64,000 nucleotides of DNA from JBJFCE01 sp051888775 (GTDB lineage Bacteria; Bacillota; Clostridia; Lachnospirales; Lachnospiraceae). The stretch is taken from the NCBI GenBank assembly GCA_051888775.1, contig JBJFCE010000032.1, positions 106,596 to 170,595 of the forward strand. The letters run 5' to 3'. Made by a program: the position numbers and the translations under genes. This document shows positions 7,886 to 17,670 of the stretch, one piece after another. The notes beneath the pieces were generated by a model. It had not been told where the DNA came from, did not search any database, and was given only the letters and a program-made list of their open reading frames with translations. The stretch's first letter is position 1, and every line of letters begins with the position of its first letter.

Positions 7886-10221
7886 TCTTTCTTCCCTTTG
7901 CCTTTCTTATACTCGCTTCCCATCGCAATTTCCTCTTCCGCTTTTGCGATTTTCTTTGCCAGCTCTTCTTTTAAGGAAGCTCTGATCTTTGCTTTCTCTT
8001 TCTTCAGCTTTTCTTTTTTCTTACGCGCTTCCTCCTGCTTTTTTAAACGCTCCTGTTCTTTTAATCTCATCTGTTCCAGTTCTTTTTCCGTATAAGGAAC
8101 ATAAGTCAATACCGATACGGACAACGGCGCCATTGTAACGCGGATAGAATTCTCACGCATATCACACTCATCCTTCTTACTCTTTAGGATACGCGCATTG
8201 CACTGACCTTCTCCCAGATACTTCCGGTTATCCGTAGAAAAGATTTCCCGGTATTTTCCGTCAAACGGAACGCCGATCTTATGATTTTCCCATGCGCAGT
8301 TTGCAAAATTTACTGTGACAAGAAGCGTCTCCTCCTTACTCTTTCGCATGAATACCAGCACACATTCATTGGCGGAAATACTGTTGATCCATTCAAAATT
8401 ATCTTCTTCGTCAAAATGCCACAATGCCGGATGCGTTAAATACAGCGCATTACAGTCTCTGACAAATTCATCATAGGTATGGTCAAATAACTGCAAAAAA
8501 TATTTACTGCCCGGATGTACCATCGAATAAGCATATATCATCTTCTTCTGTGAAAGCATCAGTTTCTCATTGTCCTGCCCGTACAACTGTTCCAGACTGC
8601 ACTCGCTCTTTTGCATATAATCTTTGGAAACAGCCAGCATAAACCGCTCCAGATAGCGATACAGATAGGACATTGTCAATTCCTGATGATAATTGCTTCT
8701 GTTTACGGGATTCACCGCAAGATAACGCAACAATTCATTCGTATATGCATAATTCCATTTCCAGTCAAATCCGAATCCCTCCTGATCTAACGGCTGTGTC
8801 ATATTTCTCCAGCCGGAGAACTCATCCGTAATCAACATCAGATTCGGGAAGTTTTTCTTTAAAATAGAAATACTGTGCTTTAGAAATTCAATGCCCTCCA
8901 GATTTTCCGTACCGCCGTACATGTTCGGAAGCCATTCTCCATCATGCTTACCGTAATCCAGATAAAGCAAAAACGAAGTATCACAGAATCGGATACCGTC
9001 TGCACGAAATTGCTCAACCAGACGCACAACCGAGGAAATCAGGAAATCCGTTACCTGCGGTCTGCCGTAATGGAATAAGGACACCCCAAATCCGTGATGA
9101 TATCCCTGTCTCTCATCCATATGTTCATATAAACAGCTGCCGTCAAAATGCTCCAGCAATTCTTTTGCATGGCAAAAACAAGCTGCTGCATAATCTATAA
9201 TGACATAGATTCCTGCCTGATGGAACAGATCCACCAACAGCTTCAGCTCCGTTTGAGATGTAAAGTCCGCATTCAGGGCGTAAAAAGCCAGCGGCTCATG
9301 AACAGCAGTCTGTGCAGTATTTTCTGCAAGTACGTTTCCGATCGAAACATGGGTATACCCCATTGCTTTTACCCATTCTACTGTTTCCGTAAAAGCAGCT
9401 TCTGCTCCTTTTTCCCGTACTGCTTCTTTTAACAAGTTCTGTAAATCCAGCTCATATACAAGCAGCGGCTCCGCTTCCTTTGCAAAGGTCGGAAGTGCTT
9501 CTGCTTTCCAGCTGTAATCATCCGCTTCCGGAACCACGCTGATCTGATAACGATCTTCTTCATTGATCAATTTTTCCGCATAAGGATCTGCCTTCAGAAT
9601 GATCATGCCGCCTTTCTTACGGATTTCATACTGATAGGTCGTTCCGCCAGAAAGTCCCGGAATAAACAGACTGAAAATCCCTGTTGTTTCATCAAAGATC
9701 ATCGGATGTACTCTTCCGTCATAATTGTTAAATGTACCTACGACACTGACTCTGAGCGCCTCCGGTGCCCATACCCGAAACAGAATTCCTTTTGTTCCGT
9801 TAATCTGTGTAATATGTGCGCCCATCAGGCGATACGTATGATAATGTGTTCCGGCATTCCATTTCTGTACTTCCGCTCCGGAAAGTGATACGTCAAATAC
9901 ATACGGATCGGCAAACGTAACGGTCTGCTTTTTTTCACCGTCTTTTCCGCCGCTTTTCATGCGGAAAAGATATCCCTCCTTGATCTTTCCCGGAACCAGA
10001 ACCGCATAAAAGCCATCCTCATCCATGCATTCCATCGGGTATTCCTTCTCGTCTGTTCCGACCAGCACGGATACCTGATCTGCCATCGGTAAGAATGCCT
10101 GAATCAAAGTCTGATTTCCTATTATCTGGGCACCCAGGATTTTTTCCGGATGCGGCTCATCCGCATAGATGATTCCTTCAATTTCAGGCCAGTTCATTAA
10201 TTTATACAGTTTTTTATTCAT
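7882..10221 (-). CDS. GlgB-like GH13 protein with lost catalytic residues
   Basis: 779 residues from the ATG at 10221, which has GAAGGGGA upstream; a longer in-frame reading to 10296 has no such site. It has two CBM48-like beta domains (about 25-110 and 135-215) and a (beta/alpha)8 region that aligns with 1,4-alpha-glucan branching enzyme, for example GFGVSLFHYGR, DGIRFCDTSFLLYLDY and NMYGGTENLEGIEFL. The nucleophile aspartate position is C413. The first acidic residue of region III is D466 in a TDEFSGW context. Region IV reads SKDYM where GlgB has SHDEV. It is therefore probably not a working branching enzyme and may bind glucan or regulate. The last ~70 residues are a Lys/Glu-rich coiled coil. 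Confidence 0.85.
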   Translation of the reverse strand: MNKKLYKLMNWPEIEGIIYADEPHPEKILGAQIIGNQTLIQAFLPMADQVSVLVGTDEKEYPMECMDEDGFYAVLVPGKIKEGYLFRMKSGGKDGEKKQTVTFADPYVFDVSLSGAEVQKWNAGTHYHTYRLMGAHITQINGTKGILFRVWAPEALRVSVVGTFNNYDGRVHPMIFDETTGIFSLFIPGLSGGTTYQYEIRKKGGMIILKADPYAEKLINEEDRYQISVVPEADDYSWKAEALPTFAKEAEPLLVYELDLQNLLKEAVREKGAEAAFTETVEWVKAMGYTHVSIGNVLAENTAQTAVHEPLAFYALNADFTSQTELKLLVDLFHQAGIYVIIDYAAACFCHAKELLEHFDGSCLYEHMDERQGYHHGFGVSLFHYGRPQVTDFLISSVVRLVEQFRADGIRFCDTSFLLYLDYGKHDGEWLPNMYGGTENLEGIEFLKHSISILKKNFPNLMLITDEFSGWRNMTQPLDQEGFGFDWKWNYAYTNELLRYLAVNPVNRSNYHQELTMSYLYRYLERFMLAVSKDYMQKSECSLEQLYGQDNEKLMLSQKKMIYAYSMVHPGSKYFLQLFDHTYDEFVRDCNALYLTHPALWHFDEEDNFEWINSISANECVLVFMRKSKEETLLVTVNFANCAWENHKIGVPFDGKYREIFSTDNRKYLGEGQCNARILKSKKDECDMRENSIRVTMAPLSVSVLTYVPYTEKELEQMRLKEQERLKKQEEARKKKEKLKKEKAKIRASLKEELAKKIAKAEEEIAMGSEYKKGKGKKE

Positions 10222-10243
10222 TCTGTTTCCCCTTCCATGAGCC

Positions 10244-11485
10244 TCATTCCATTGCAATACTGTGAATATATAGTCCGCTTCTGAGTTTTGGTTCAAACCA
10301 CGTCGACTTTGGCGGCATCAAGAGCCCGGCATCTGCAACCGCAAATAATTCATCTATGCCGGTCGGATACAGTGCAAAAGCAGCTGCCTCCCCATTGTCC
10401 ACACGACGCTCCAGTTCGGATAATCCACGGATTCCTCCTACAAAGTCGATCCTTTTATCGGTCTTCGGATCCTGAATACCAAGTATCGGTGCCAGACATT
10501 CCTTTTGCAGGATTGACACATCCAGTCCTTCTACAGGGTTAGCACTTCTGCTTCCACGATATCGCAATGTATACCATGTATGCTCCATATATAATCCGAA
10601 AGTCCCCTTTTCCTCCGGTCGTGCCAGCATCTTATTACAAACACTGATGTCAAATACTGCTTTTAAACGTTCCAGAAACATCTCGGGCGTCATTCCGTTC
10701 AGATCCTTTACAACCCGGTTGTAGTCATAGATTCGAAGCGTATCCTCCGGGAACAAAACGGACATAAAGTAATTATATTCCTCATTTCCGTTATGATCGG
10801 GATTCTTTCCTGATTTATCAAAACCAACCTTGACGGCAGAAGCACAGCGATGATGTCCGTCTGCGATATAAATTTCGTTGATTCCGGCAAAAGCTTCTCT
10901 GATTGCCGCAATGTCCTCCTCTCGGTCCACGATCCAGCCGGTATGACCGATGCCGTCCTCCGCTACAAAATCGTATTCCGGTGTAGTCTGCGTATAACGA
11001 TCCATGATTTTCTGAAGCGCATCTACATTACGATATGCGAGAAAAATCGGTCCTGTCTGCGCATCACAGACCGTCACATGCCTGATCCTGTCCTGCTCCT
11101 TTTCCGCACGGGTATTTTCATGCTTTTTGATAATCTGCGCCTCATAATCCCAGATAGAAGCACATGCTACAAATCCGGTCTGCTTCCTTCCCGCCATTGT
11201 CAATCGGTAAATATAATAATACGGTTTCTTATCCTGTATGAATTTTCCTCTTGCTATCATATCGCATAAACGATCGTGCGCACACTGATAGACTTCCGGC
11301 GCATACATATCATGCCCCGGCTCAAAATTAATCTCCGGACGGTCAATATATAAAAAAGAATTCGGTCTGTCCTTTGCTGCTTCTCTTGCTTCCTCGGAAG
11401 AATATACATCATAAGGAAGTGCTGCGATTTTTTCCTCCATTCCTTTTGCCGGTCTGATCGCACAAAACGGTCTTATGTCTGCCAT
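10244..11485 (-). CDS. DUF1015 family protein
   Basis: 413 residues. The opening DIRPFCAIRPAKG, the YDVYSSEEAR block, ADGHHRCASAVK and a KRIDFVGG-type C-terminal block are typical of DUF1015, a family often found beside serine biosynthesis genes in Clostridia and proposed to have serine-kinase-like activity; that activity is not demonstrated for this protein. GAGAGGAAC precedes the ATG. It is 22 bp upstream of the GlgB-like gene and probably in the same operon with it and mscS. The serC-serA pair lies 7 kb away on the same strand. Confidence 0.85.
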   Translation of the reverse strand: MADIRPFCAIRPAKGMEEKIAALPYDVYSSEEAREAAKDRPNSFLYIDRPEINFEPGHDMYAPEVYQCAHDRLCDMIARGKFIQDKKPYYYIYRLTMAGRKQTGFVACASIWDYEAQIIKKHENTRAEKEQDRIRHVTVCDAQTGPIFLAYRNVDALQKIMDRYTQTTPEYDFVAEDGIGHTGWIVDREEDIAAIREAFAGINEIYIADGHHRCASAVKVGFDKSGKNPDHNGNEEYNYFMSVLFPEDTLRIYDYNRVVKDLNGMTPEMFLERLKAVFDISVCNKMLARPEEKGTFGLYMEHTWYTLRYRGSRSANPVEGLDVSILQKECLAPILGIQDPKTDKRIDFVGGIRGLSELERRVDNGEAAAFALYPTGIDELFAVADAGLLMPPKSTWFEPKLRSGLYIHSIAME

Positions 11486-11515
11486 AATTTGTTCCTCTCG
11501 TTCTTATGTATTAAT

Positions 11516-11612
11516 AGGCGATTGCGAAACCCTGTCCGTAAGGCAGAACCGGTGCTGATAACCCTAGCGGTGACCGGCACGCTTTCGCTACACCTCGTCC
11601 GTAACGGTACAT
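11516..11612 (-). repeat. Family A palindromic element, truncated copy
   Basis: Read on the minus strand, this stretch contains the right half of the family A core: TGTACCG, TTACGGACGAGG, TGTAGCGAAAGCG and TGCC, matching copies at about 17.8 and 49.5 kb with single changes. It then has a right arm ending TTTCGCAATCGCCT, similar to the other copies' ends. The left half is absent. It fills most of the 330-bp gap between the DUF1015 start and the next gene; the rest of the gap is AT-rich. Confidence 0.7.
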
Positions 11613-11815
11613 TCAGTATCTCTTTATCTATTATAGAAAACTATCCTGCTCTTTTCAACACATAAAAAGAACTGTTACTGTTTATACAAATTTTATTCAT
11701 CCAAATTTGACAGCATCTTACAGGAATGCTATCATTCTTTTATCGCATTTATGATCCTTCATTCATAGGCAACAGCAATGAATCAAGGTTTCAGAAAAAG
11801 AAAGGATGTATGAAT

Positions 11816-12100
11816 ATGACACAGGAAGACAGAGCTTTACTTGACAGAATCAACGAATATGCAGATAAGGTGTTGGATCATATCGATCCGCAGAATACAA
11901 GAGTTGGTTACCAGCTTGAGAAGCTGCGTCCTGTCATGCAGGAAATTGCCATGGAGCGCTCCATGCCCGTTGAGGATGTTTTTATCAAATATATGGATCT
12001 TGCCAGCGAAGCCTCCGTAGAACGGGAACGCAAATTTCAAAACACCGTCGGAAATATGACAACTTACGGTGATCTGGGCGATGTAAAAATCTATAGCTAA
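11816..12100 (+). CDS. Small helical protein of unknown function
   Basis: 94 residues starting MTQEDRALLDRI. Two ATGs six bases apart are possible; AAAGGA (11801-11806) is 9 nt from the ATG at 11816 but only 3 nt from that at 11810, so 11816 is preferred. The longer in-frame reading to 11726 has no ribosome site. The sequence is charged and predicted mainly helical, with no membrane segment or known motif. It is on the plus strand and its stop overlaps the stop of the convergent ybaK gene by two bases. I do not recognise the family. Confidence 0.75.
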   Translation: MTQEDRALLDRINEYADKVLDHIDPQNTRVGYQLEKLRPVMQEIAMERSMPVEDVFIKYMDLASEASVERERKFQNTVGNMTTYGDLGDVKIYS

Positions 12101-12573
12101 ATCAGATCTGCATATTCCGCCCGTGCAGCTTTACACAGATCGTCCGGTGACAGCTCCATCTGCATGCCGAGTCTGCCGCCGCTGACGATAATTTTTTCCT
12201 GTTCTTTTGCCTGCATTGCAATTCTGGTCACAAATTGCTTTTTCATGCCGATCGGTGTACATCCGCCCCGGATATAACCGGTAATCTGATTGATATCCTT
12301 TACATGGATCATTGCTACCGACTTTTCTCCCACACTTTTTGCGGCCTTCTTCATATCCAGCTCCTGATCGATCGGAAGCACAAAAACAAAATAATTCTTA
12401 CTGTTTCCCTGCGTTACAAGTGTTTTATACATCTTTTCATATGGCTGCCCCAGCATATCCGCAATATGAATACCGTCTATAAATTCATCACATTCATAGG
12501 TATGGCATTCATACGGAATCTTCATGGATTCGAGAATACGCATTGCATTGGTTTTCTGCTCTTTTTTTGCCAT
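12097..12573 (-). CDS. ybaK: YbaK/EbsC-family aminoacyl-tRNA deacylase
   Basis: 158 residues. It matches the YbaK (Cys-tRNA(Pro) deacylase) family, which hydrolyses cysteine wrongly attached to tRNA-Pro. Family features include the lysine in AAKSVGEK, the GYIRGGCTPIGMKK block and the C-terminal GGRLGMQMELSPDDL. AAAGAGGAAAG lies ahead of the ATG. It is a stand-alone editing protein because no prolyl-tRNA synthetase is adjacent. It follows the HD-GYP gene with a 15-bp gap and probably starts from the same or a nearby transcript. Confidence 0.9.
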   Translation of the reverse strand: MAKKEQKTNAMRILESMKIPYECHTYECDEFIDGIHIADMLGQPYEKMYKTLVTQGNSKNYFVFVLPIDQELDMKKAAKSVGEKSVAMIHVKDINQITGYIRGGCTPIGMKKQFVTRIAMQAKEQEKIIVSGGRLGMQMELSPDDLCKAARAEYADLI

Positions 12574-12588
12574 ACTTCTTTCCTCTTT

Positions 12589-15411
12589 TCAGACTTCCAG
12601 CATCGGCATGTATTCATAGCGCGGTCGGAAATCATTTCCGTTATAGGACCTATAGTACTGAGCAAAGATACGATCTACGACAAGCGGAATATTATCTTCA
12701 CCCACTTCCATCAAAATAACCAGATACTGCATGGAGCTGTAACGGGTACAGACATCTACGTTTCTGATATTGCTTCGTATTGCCATTTCCATACAATCCA
12801 ATGCATGCTCAATTTTTTCAATAAACATCGTATTGTCAGAAATCGTGTCCATTGTGATCATAACTAAATGACAGCTATGTTTATAACGTTCACTCAGATT
12901 ACTGATATATTCATAGATCTTGGCAAATCCACGCTGATCCAGATCCAACGCTCCCGTATAATTACCGCTTTCCCGAATTGCTCTTACAAGCTGAGCCAGA
13001 TCTTTTCCGGTCGGTTTCCAATCGGCATGTTCCTGCTCAAGCTGATGATAAAAGGAATAATGATCCTTTCCGTTTTGTTTTACATAATACAATGCTTTAT
13101 CAGCCTTTGCATAACAGTCTGCAAAGTTCTCGCCCTTCAGACACATACAAAGTCCACCGGACAGAGATGCACTGCGGATTGTTACATCCTCGTCTTTTTT
13201 GTCATTAAAGTTTTTAAAGATCTGATCGATCAGCTGCGTAACCGCATCTTTCGTAATATCCTTGAGAAACAGTAAAAACTCATCGCCGCCAAGTCTGCAG
13301 GCAACGGAATCCCCCGCATAATCAGAGATCGTATCTCCTAAGAGTTTCAAAGCCTTATCGCCTGCTTTATGTCCATAGATATCATTGATCTTCTTTAAAT
13401 TATCCATATCCAGAAATACCAGACATCCTCCATGCATCTGCATGCTTTGCGCTATCTGCATTTCTCCGAGATTTCTCATTGGAAGTCCCGTAAGGTAATC
13501 CATACTCTCCGTTTCCTTCTGGCTCTTTACGGTATCCACAACCTCAGAAATGAATTTACCGGCATCCATCGTCTCATCCATTTCAAGTTCCGAAAGCACT
13601 CCGTTAACAAAGACACTTTGATCCTTTTCCTCGATCTGCATACGTCCTTCATCCAGAAGCTTTATAAAAGTATCCGCTATGACAGGATCAAACTGTCCGC
13701 CTCTGTTCTCCAGAATCTCTTCGCGGATACGCTCCTTAGGAAGCGGATTACGATAAATTCTCTTGGAATTCATGGCGTCATAACAATCTGCCACCATAAC
13801 AATACGGGCATGGATCGGAATCTCCTCTCCTGCCAATCCTTCCGGATATCCGTGTCCGTCATATCGTTCATGATGATATCTGGCAACTTCCTCTACATGA
13901 TCGATCAGGGTAATGTTTTTTAAGATATCCGCACCAATTTCCGTATGTCTTTTTATGATCTCATATTCTGCATCCAGCAACTTTGCCGGTTTATTTAGGA
14001 TCGTATCCGGTATCCCTATTTTTCCGACATCATGTAGATAAGCTGCATCTCTCAGATTTTCTACTTCCTTATCGCTCCATCCCAGTTCTCTGGCAAGCAA
14101 TGCGGAATACTCTGCAACACGGTACGAATGACCTTTGGTATATTCATCCTTTGCTTCAATCGTGGTGGATAATGTCTGTAGAACCTGTAAGGACATTGCT
14201 TCTGTCTGTTTTTTGCGTTTTTCAAGCTGCTCTTTCTGTCTCTCATTTTCCACACTGCGGATATCGTTTATCGTCTTGATAATTGTAAAAAACAACAGTA
14301 TCAGCAAGCCTATTCCAAGGAAGAGCCCTGCTGTGTTCATAATCAGATATATCGATGCTACCTCAACGGCCGCTCCGGTCATCGCCACGACCAATCCGAT
14401 GACACTCAGCAAATACTCCTTGATTTTACCTTTACGATAATCCAAAAAGAAGGTGACAAAAACGGAAAGGAACGTAATGATCAGGACCGCAACAGATATA
14501 GAAAGGGTATCCATATAATCTGCAGTCTCCGTAACCTGCAGAATTATGGAAACAAACAAATTTAAAATTGCAATACCTTCTATGATACTGAAAAACTTTT
14601 TATATCTGCCGCTCTGCACACTGTCTACATAAAACAGAATCGGTACCGGACACAACATGGCGACTTCGAACCCAACTGAAGTCAAAACAGAAACATTTGG
14701 AACAACTAACTGACGAAGCCTTGATTCCACTAAAATCCATAATGCTCCCAGAATAATACTCCAGCCAAGATATACCAAATTGATTCTGAACCGATACGCA
14801 ATACTCAGCGCAACACTGAATATAACGGTAATAATACCGACAAACAGAATAAAAAGCGCATTGATCGATTCCAGACCATACTTACCAAATATATAAGTCC
14901 ATATATCGACCTTATCTCCGCATAAAATCTCATTCACCATGCCGGAATATCGTGCATAATTGGATCTCAATTCAATACGGAGTTCCTTTCCGGCATCTGC
15001 TTCCGATGTATTGCAAAAAACATAGCGGCTCGCAGATTCAGACCCAAACGGTCTTGAATCCTTCGTATCATACTCGGTGCGAAGCTCTCCGTCAATATAA
15101 AATCGGACACTCTGCTGTGAGCCGCGGATTTCAATTGTACTTTTGTTATAATTCTCCGGAAGTATCGTTGTGATCACCATAACTTCTCCGGCTGCAACCT
15201 CATAATTGCCGGGAGCCACGATTTGTTCCTCTGACCCATCCGATTTTTCCCAGATAAGTATCCCGTCATAAGTCAGGCTGTCCGGTAAAGCCCCCTGATC
15301 CATTTCAGACGGATAAAAAGCTTCTCCCCAAAGTAATCCGAACAACATCATTGCAATCAGGATATAGAACAATCTTTTTATATACTTATTAATTGAATAA
15401 TCTACTCTCAC
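12589..15411 (-). CDS. Membrane HD-GYP phosphodiesterase with two C-terminal GGDEF-like domains
   Basis: 940 residues from a GTG at 15411, with GAGG about 10 nt upstream. A signal/membrane segment (about 12-30) is followed by an extracytoplasmic beta domain (35-180) and about seven membrane helices (180-385), an arrangement like 7TMR-DISM receptors. A coiled linker leads to an HD-GYP domain (about 415-585) with HDVGKIGIPD and YHHERYDGHGYPEGL, then a GGDEF domain with intact RLGGDEFLLF. The last ~130 residues look like a second cyclase fold in which the signature reads RYSSMQYLVIL. It should both make and degrade c-di-GMP under control of an outside signal; the ligand is unknown. Confidence 0.9.
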   Translation of the reverse strand: MRVDYSINKYIKRLFYILIAMMLFGLLWGEAFYPSEMDQGALPDSLTYDGILIWEKSDGSEEQIVAPGNYEVAAGEVMVITTILPENYNKSTIEIRGSQQSVRFYIDGELRTEYDTKDSRPFGSESASRYVFCNTSEADAGKELRIELRSNYARYSGMVNEILCGDKVDIWTYIFGKYGLESINALFILFVGIITVIFSVALSIAYRFRINLVYLGWSIILGALWILVESRLRQLVVPNVSVLTSVGFEVAMLCPVPILFYVDSVQSGRYKKFFSIIEGIAILNLFVSIILQVTETADYMDTLSISVAVLIITFLSVFVTFFLDYRKGKIKEYLLSVIGLVVAMTGAAVEVASIYLIMNTAGLFLGIGLLILLFFTIIKTINDIRSVENERQKEQLEKRKKQTEAMSLQVLQTLSTTIEAKDEYTKGHSYRVAEYSALLARELGWSDKEVENLRDAAYLHDVGKIGIPDTILNKPAKLLDAEYEIIKRHTEIGADILKNITLIDHVEEVARYHHERYDGHGYPEGLAGEEIPIHARIVMVADCYDAMNSKRIYRNPLPKERIREEILENRGGQFDPVIADTFIKLLDEGRMQIEEKDQSVFVNGVLSELEMDETMDAGKFISEVVDTVKSQKETESMDYLTGLPMRNLGEMQIAQSMQMHGGCLVFLDMDNLKKINDIYGHKAGDKALKLLGDTISDYAGDSVACRLGGDEFLLFLKDITKDAVTQLIDQIFKNFNDKKDEDVTIRSASLSGGLCMCLKGENFADCYAKADKALYYVKQNGKDHYSFYHQLEQEHADWKPTGKDLAQLVRAIRESGNYTGALDLDQRGFAKIYEYISNLSERYKHSCHLVMITMDTISDNTMFIEKIEHALDCMEMAIRSNIRNVDVCTRYSSMQYLVILMEVGEDNIPLVVDRIFAQYYRSYNGNDFRPRYEYMPMLEV

Positions 15412-15459
15412 TAACCTTTGTCCTCAATTGCGATTTTACTACGCTAAAAAGCCGTGCCC

Positions 15460-17457
15460 CTATCTCAATGTAAAGGAATCCGCCGTCTGTTTCAGACTCT
15501 GCGCGCATTCATTTAACTGCTGGCTGATCGCAGTGTTTTCCTCTGCACTTGCCGCATTATTCTCTACGATTTCAGCAACTTCTTTTAATTTCTCATTGAT
15601 ATCCTCAATAGCTCTTTGCTGCTTTTCCACGAACTCCACAATTTCATCAATATGCTGTTTTGACTGAACAGAATCATTCATACCCTGCTCGATCATCGCA
15701 GAGGTTGTGGATACCAGTTCTTTTCCTGTCGAAACAGCCGCCTGAGATTCTGCGATCAGTTTACTGATATTCTCACTGGCCTGTGCACTGGATGCGGCAA
15801 GGGTACTGATCTCATCCGCCACAACCGCAAATCCCTTTCCTGCTTCGCCTGCCCGGGCTGCTTCAATGGAGGCATTCAAAGAAAGCAGATTCGTCTTGGC
15901 TGCAATACTTTTAATCGTTCCGACGAATTCTGCGATCTCACCATAGCACTGATCAATACTTTCCATCGCATTTACCAACGCAGTCATCTCTCGGTTACCG
16001 GACTCCAGATGCTCATTTGTAATATCCACAGTCTCACGGACATTCATGGCGTTTTCCGTAATCTGCTTTGTCTGTTCTGTCAACCGTACCATGTCTTCCG
16101 ATACATTGACAACCGATTCATTCTGCATTGAAGCACTCTGTGCTACCGTTTCCGTTGTCATTTCCAATTTGTCCGCATAATCCAAAACACTTTCGGCTTC
16201 TTTGTTGATCTGGTGGAAGGATTCATTCAGATGACTGACAATGCCTTCCAGCGCATTCTTAATCTGTACATAGCTTCCCTTAAAATCCCCGTCGATCGTA
16301 ACAGTCAGATTTTTATTGGAAATCTCCGTCACTGTATTTGAAATACTGTCAATATAAAATTTCAGGCTTGCAATGGTCTCATTGATGGAATCGGTCAGTC
16401 TCTCAATCTCCAGAGAATTCTTCTCTTCATCAAATACCACAGACAAATCGCCCTCTGCAACCCTGCCCATCTTGCCGCTGATGGATTCAAGCGGTCGGAA
16501 CAGCATGCTGATTCTTCCGTTCACATTCTTTCTTGCCATGACAATCGCAAGGAAATAAATCAACAGATTCAGTCCAATGATCAGTGCAAAAGAAAGAATG
16601 ATTGAGTATAACGTTTTTACCGAAATGACTTTCCATCCCGTCACTTCGGATGTATTGCCGATTCCGAATTTGAAGCCGCCTTCATAATCCATAAACAGTC
16701 CCGTCGACATATTATCTTTTGTAAAGGACTCATATCTGCCTGAATTTACTGTCTGTACAGTAGGCGTACGATCCACATCCAGCGAATACTGATCGTTAGG
16801 ATGCACCAGAATCGTTCCATCGGAGGTTGTCAGAAATACATAGTTATTGCCCTGATAGCTTTCTTCTATCAGAGAAACCAGATTATCCATATACATATCC
16901 ATTCCTACAACTCCGGCCACCTGCCCGTCACGATAGGTTGCCTTTGCCAACGTAATACAGATACCGCCGCTTTGCTCATCGACATAAGGATCAGAAATAT
17001 ATACCTCATCCGGATTTGCCTGAGCTCCTATATACCAGCCGCGTTCCGTTACAATAAAATCTTCCGGCGGTTGCCAGCCACCGCTCATAATTGTGATATT
17101 TTCATCATAGCAGCTGTAAACCGCAGAAATCTGGGAATCCATTGCCACCATGGAATCCACATAATTCTGAACATCCTCACGCTCAATGATCGTTCCGCTG
17201 CTGATACCGGCAGCAATTGCCTCCAGCATGCTGACCTTCGCCTGCATAGCCCTGTCAATCTCCTCCGTATACTCACTGACGGAACTTCGATTATCTTCCA
17301 ATGTGTACCTGATTGCAAAGAAACCGCCGATCAGAACTGAGCCCACGCAAATAAAGATCAATACTCGCCGTAAAACATTTGCAAACATGCGCCCGATCTT
17401 GCTGCTCAATCCCTCCTGGGCAGTTTCCTTCACGTTCTTACCTTCACGCCTCTTCAT
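15460..17457 (-). CDS. Methyl-accepting chemotaxis protein with dCache sensor
   Basis: 665 residues from the ATG at 17457, preceded by GGAGGGAG; the in-frame extension to 17514 lacks a site. Order: membrane helix 1 (VLIFICVGSVLIGGFF), a periplasmic dCache-type domain with WYIGAQANPDEVYISDPY and the closing GVVGMDMYMD, membrane helix 2 (SIILSFALIIGLNLLIY), HAMP, then a long coiled coil with the kinase-control hairpin NLLSLNASIEAARAGEAGKG. It senses a small extracellular ligand, possibly an amino acid, and signals to CheA. No che or flagellar gene is nearby. It is 48 bp upstream of the HD-GYP gene, so two sensory proteins share the region. Confidence 0.92.
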   Translation of the reverse strand: MKRREGKNVKETAQEGLSSKIGRMFANVLRRVLIFICVGSVLIGGFFAIRYTLEDNRSSVSEYTEEIDRAMQAKVSMLEAIAAGISSGTIIEREDVQNYVDSMVAMDSQISAVYSCYDENITIMSGGWQPPEDFIVTERGWYIGAQANPDEVYISDPYVDEQSGGICITLAKATYRDGQVAGVVGMDMYMDNLVSLIEESYQGNNYVFLTTSDGTILVHPNDQYSLDVDRTPTVQTVNSGRYESFTKDNMSTGLFMDYEGGFKFGIGNTSEVTGWKVISVKTLYSIILSFALIIGLNLLIYFLAIVMARKNVNGRISMLFRPLESISGKMGRVAEGDLSVVFDEEKNSLEIERLTDSINETIASLKFYIDSISNTVTEISNKNLTVTIDGDFKGSYVQIKNALEGIVSHLNESFHQINKEAESVLDYADKLEMTTETVAQSASMQNESVVNVSEDMVRLTEQTKQITENAMNVRETVDITNEHLESGNREMTALVNAMESIDQCYGEIAEFVGTIKSIAAKTNLLSLNASIEAARAGEAGKGFAVVADEISTLAASSAQASENISKLIAESQAAVSTGKELVSTTSAMIEQGMNDSVQSKQHIDEIVEFVEKQQRAIEDINEKLKEVAEIVENNAASAEENTAISQQLNECAQSLKQTADSFTLR

Positions 17458-17670
17458 AAGTGTCTCCCTCCAAATTTTTTCGATATATACCCTTAGTCGT
17501 CTGCTGATAACCATTTTTGTGTATTTAGATTATTTTATCAATTTCTATTCGTAATCTCAAGACTTTCATATTGTGATTTTTGAAATTATTTGGCGGGATC
17601 AGATGTATTATGTATCTATTTTCTTGTTCAAATCTCTTTCAGTGTTAGTAGCTTTGTAAAAAGAGATGCA

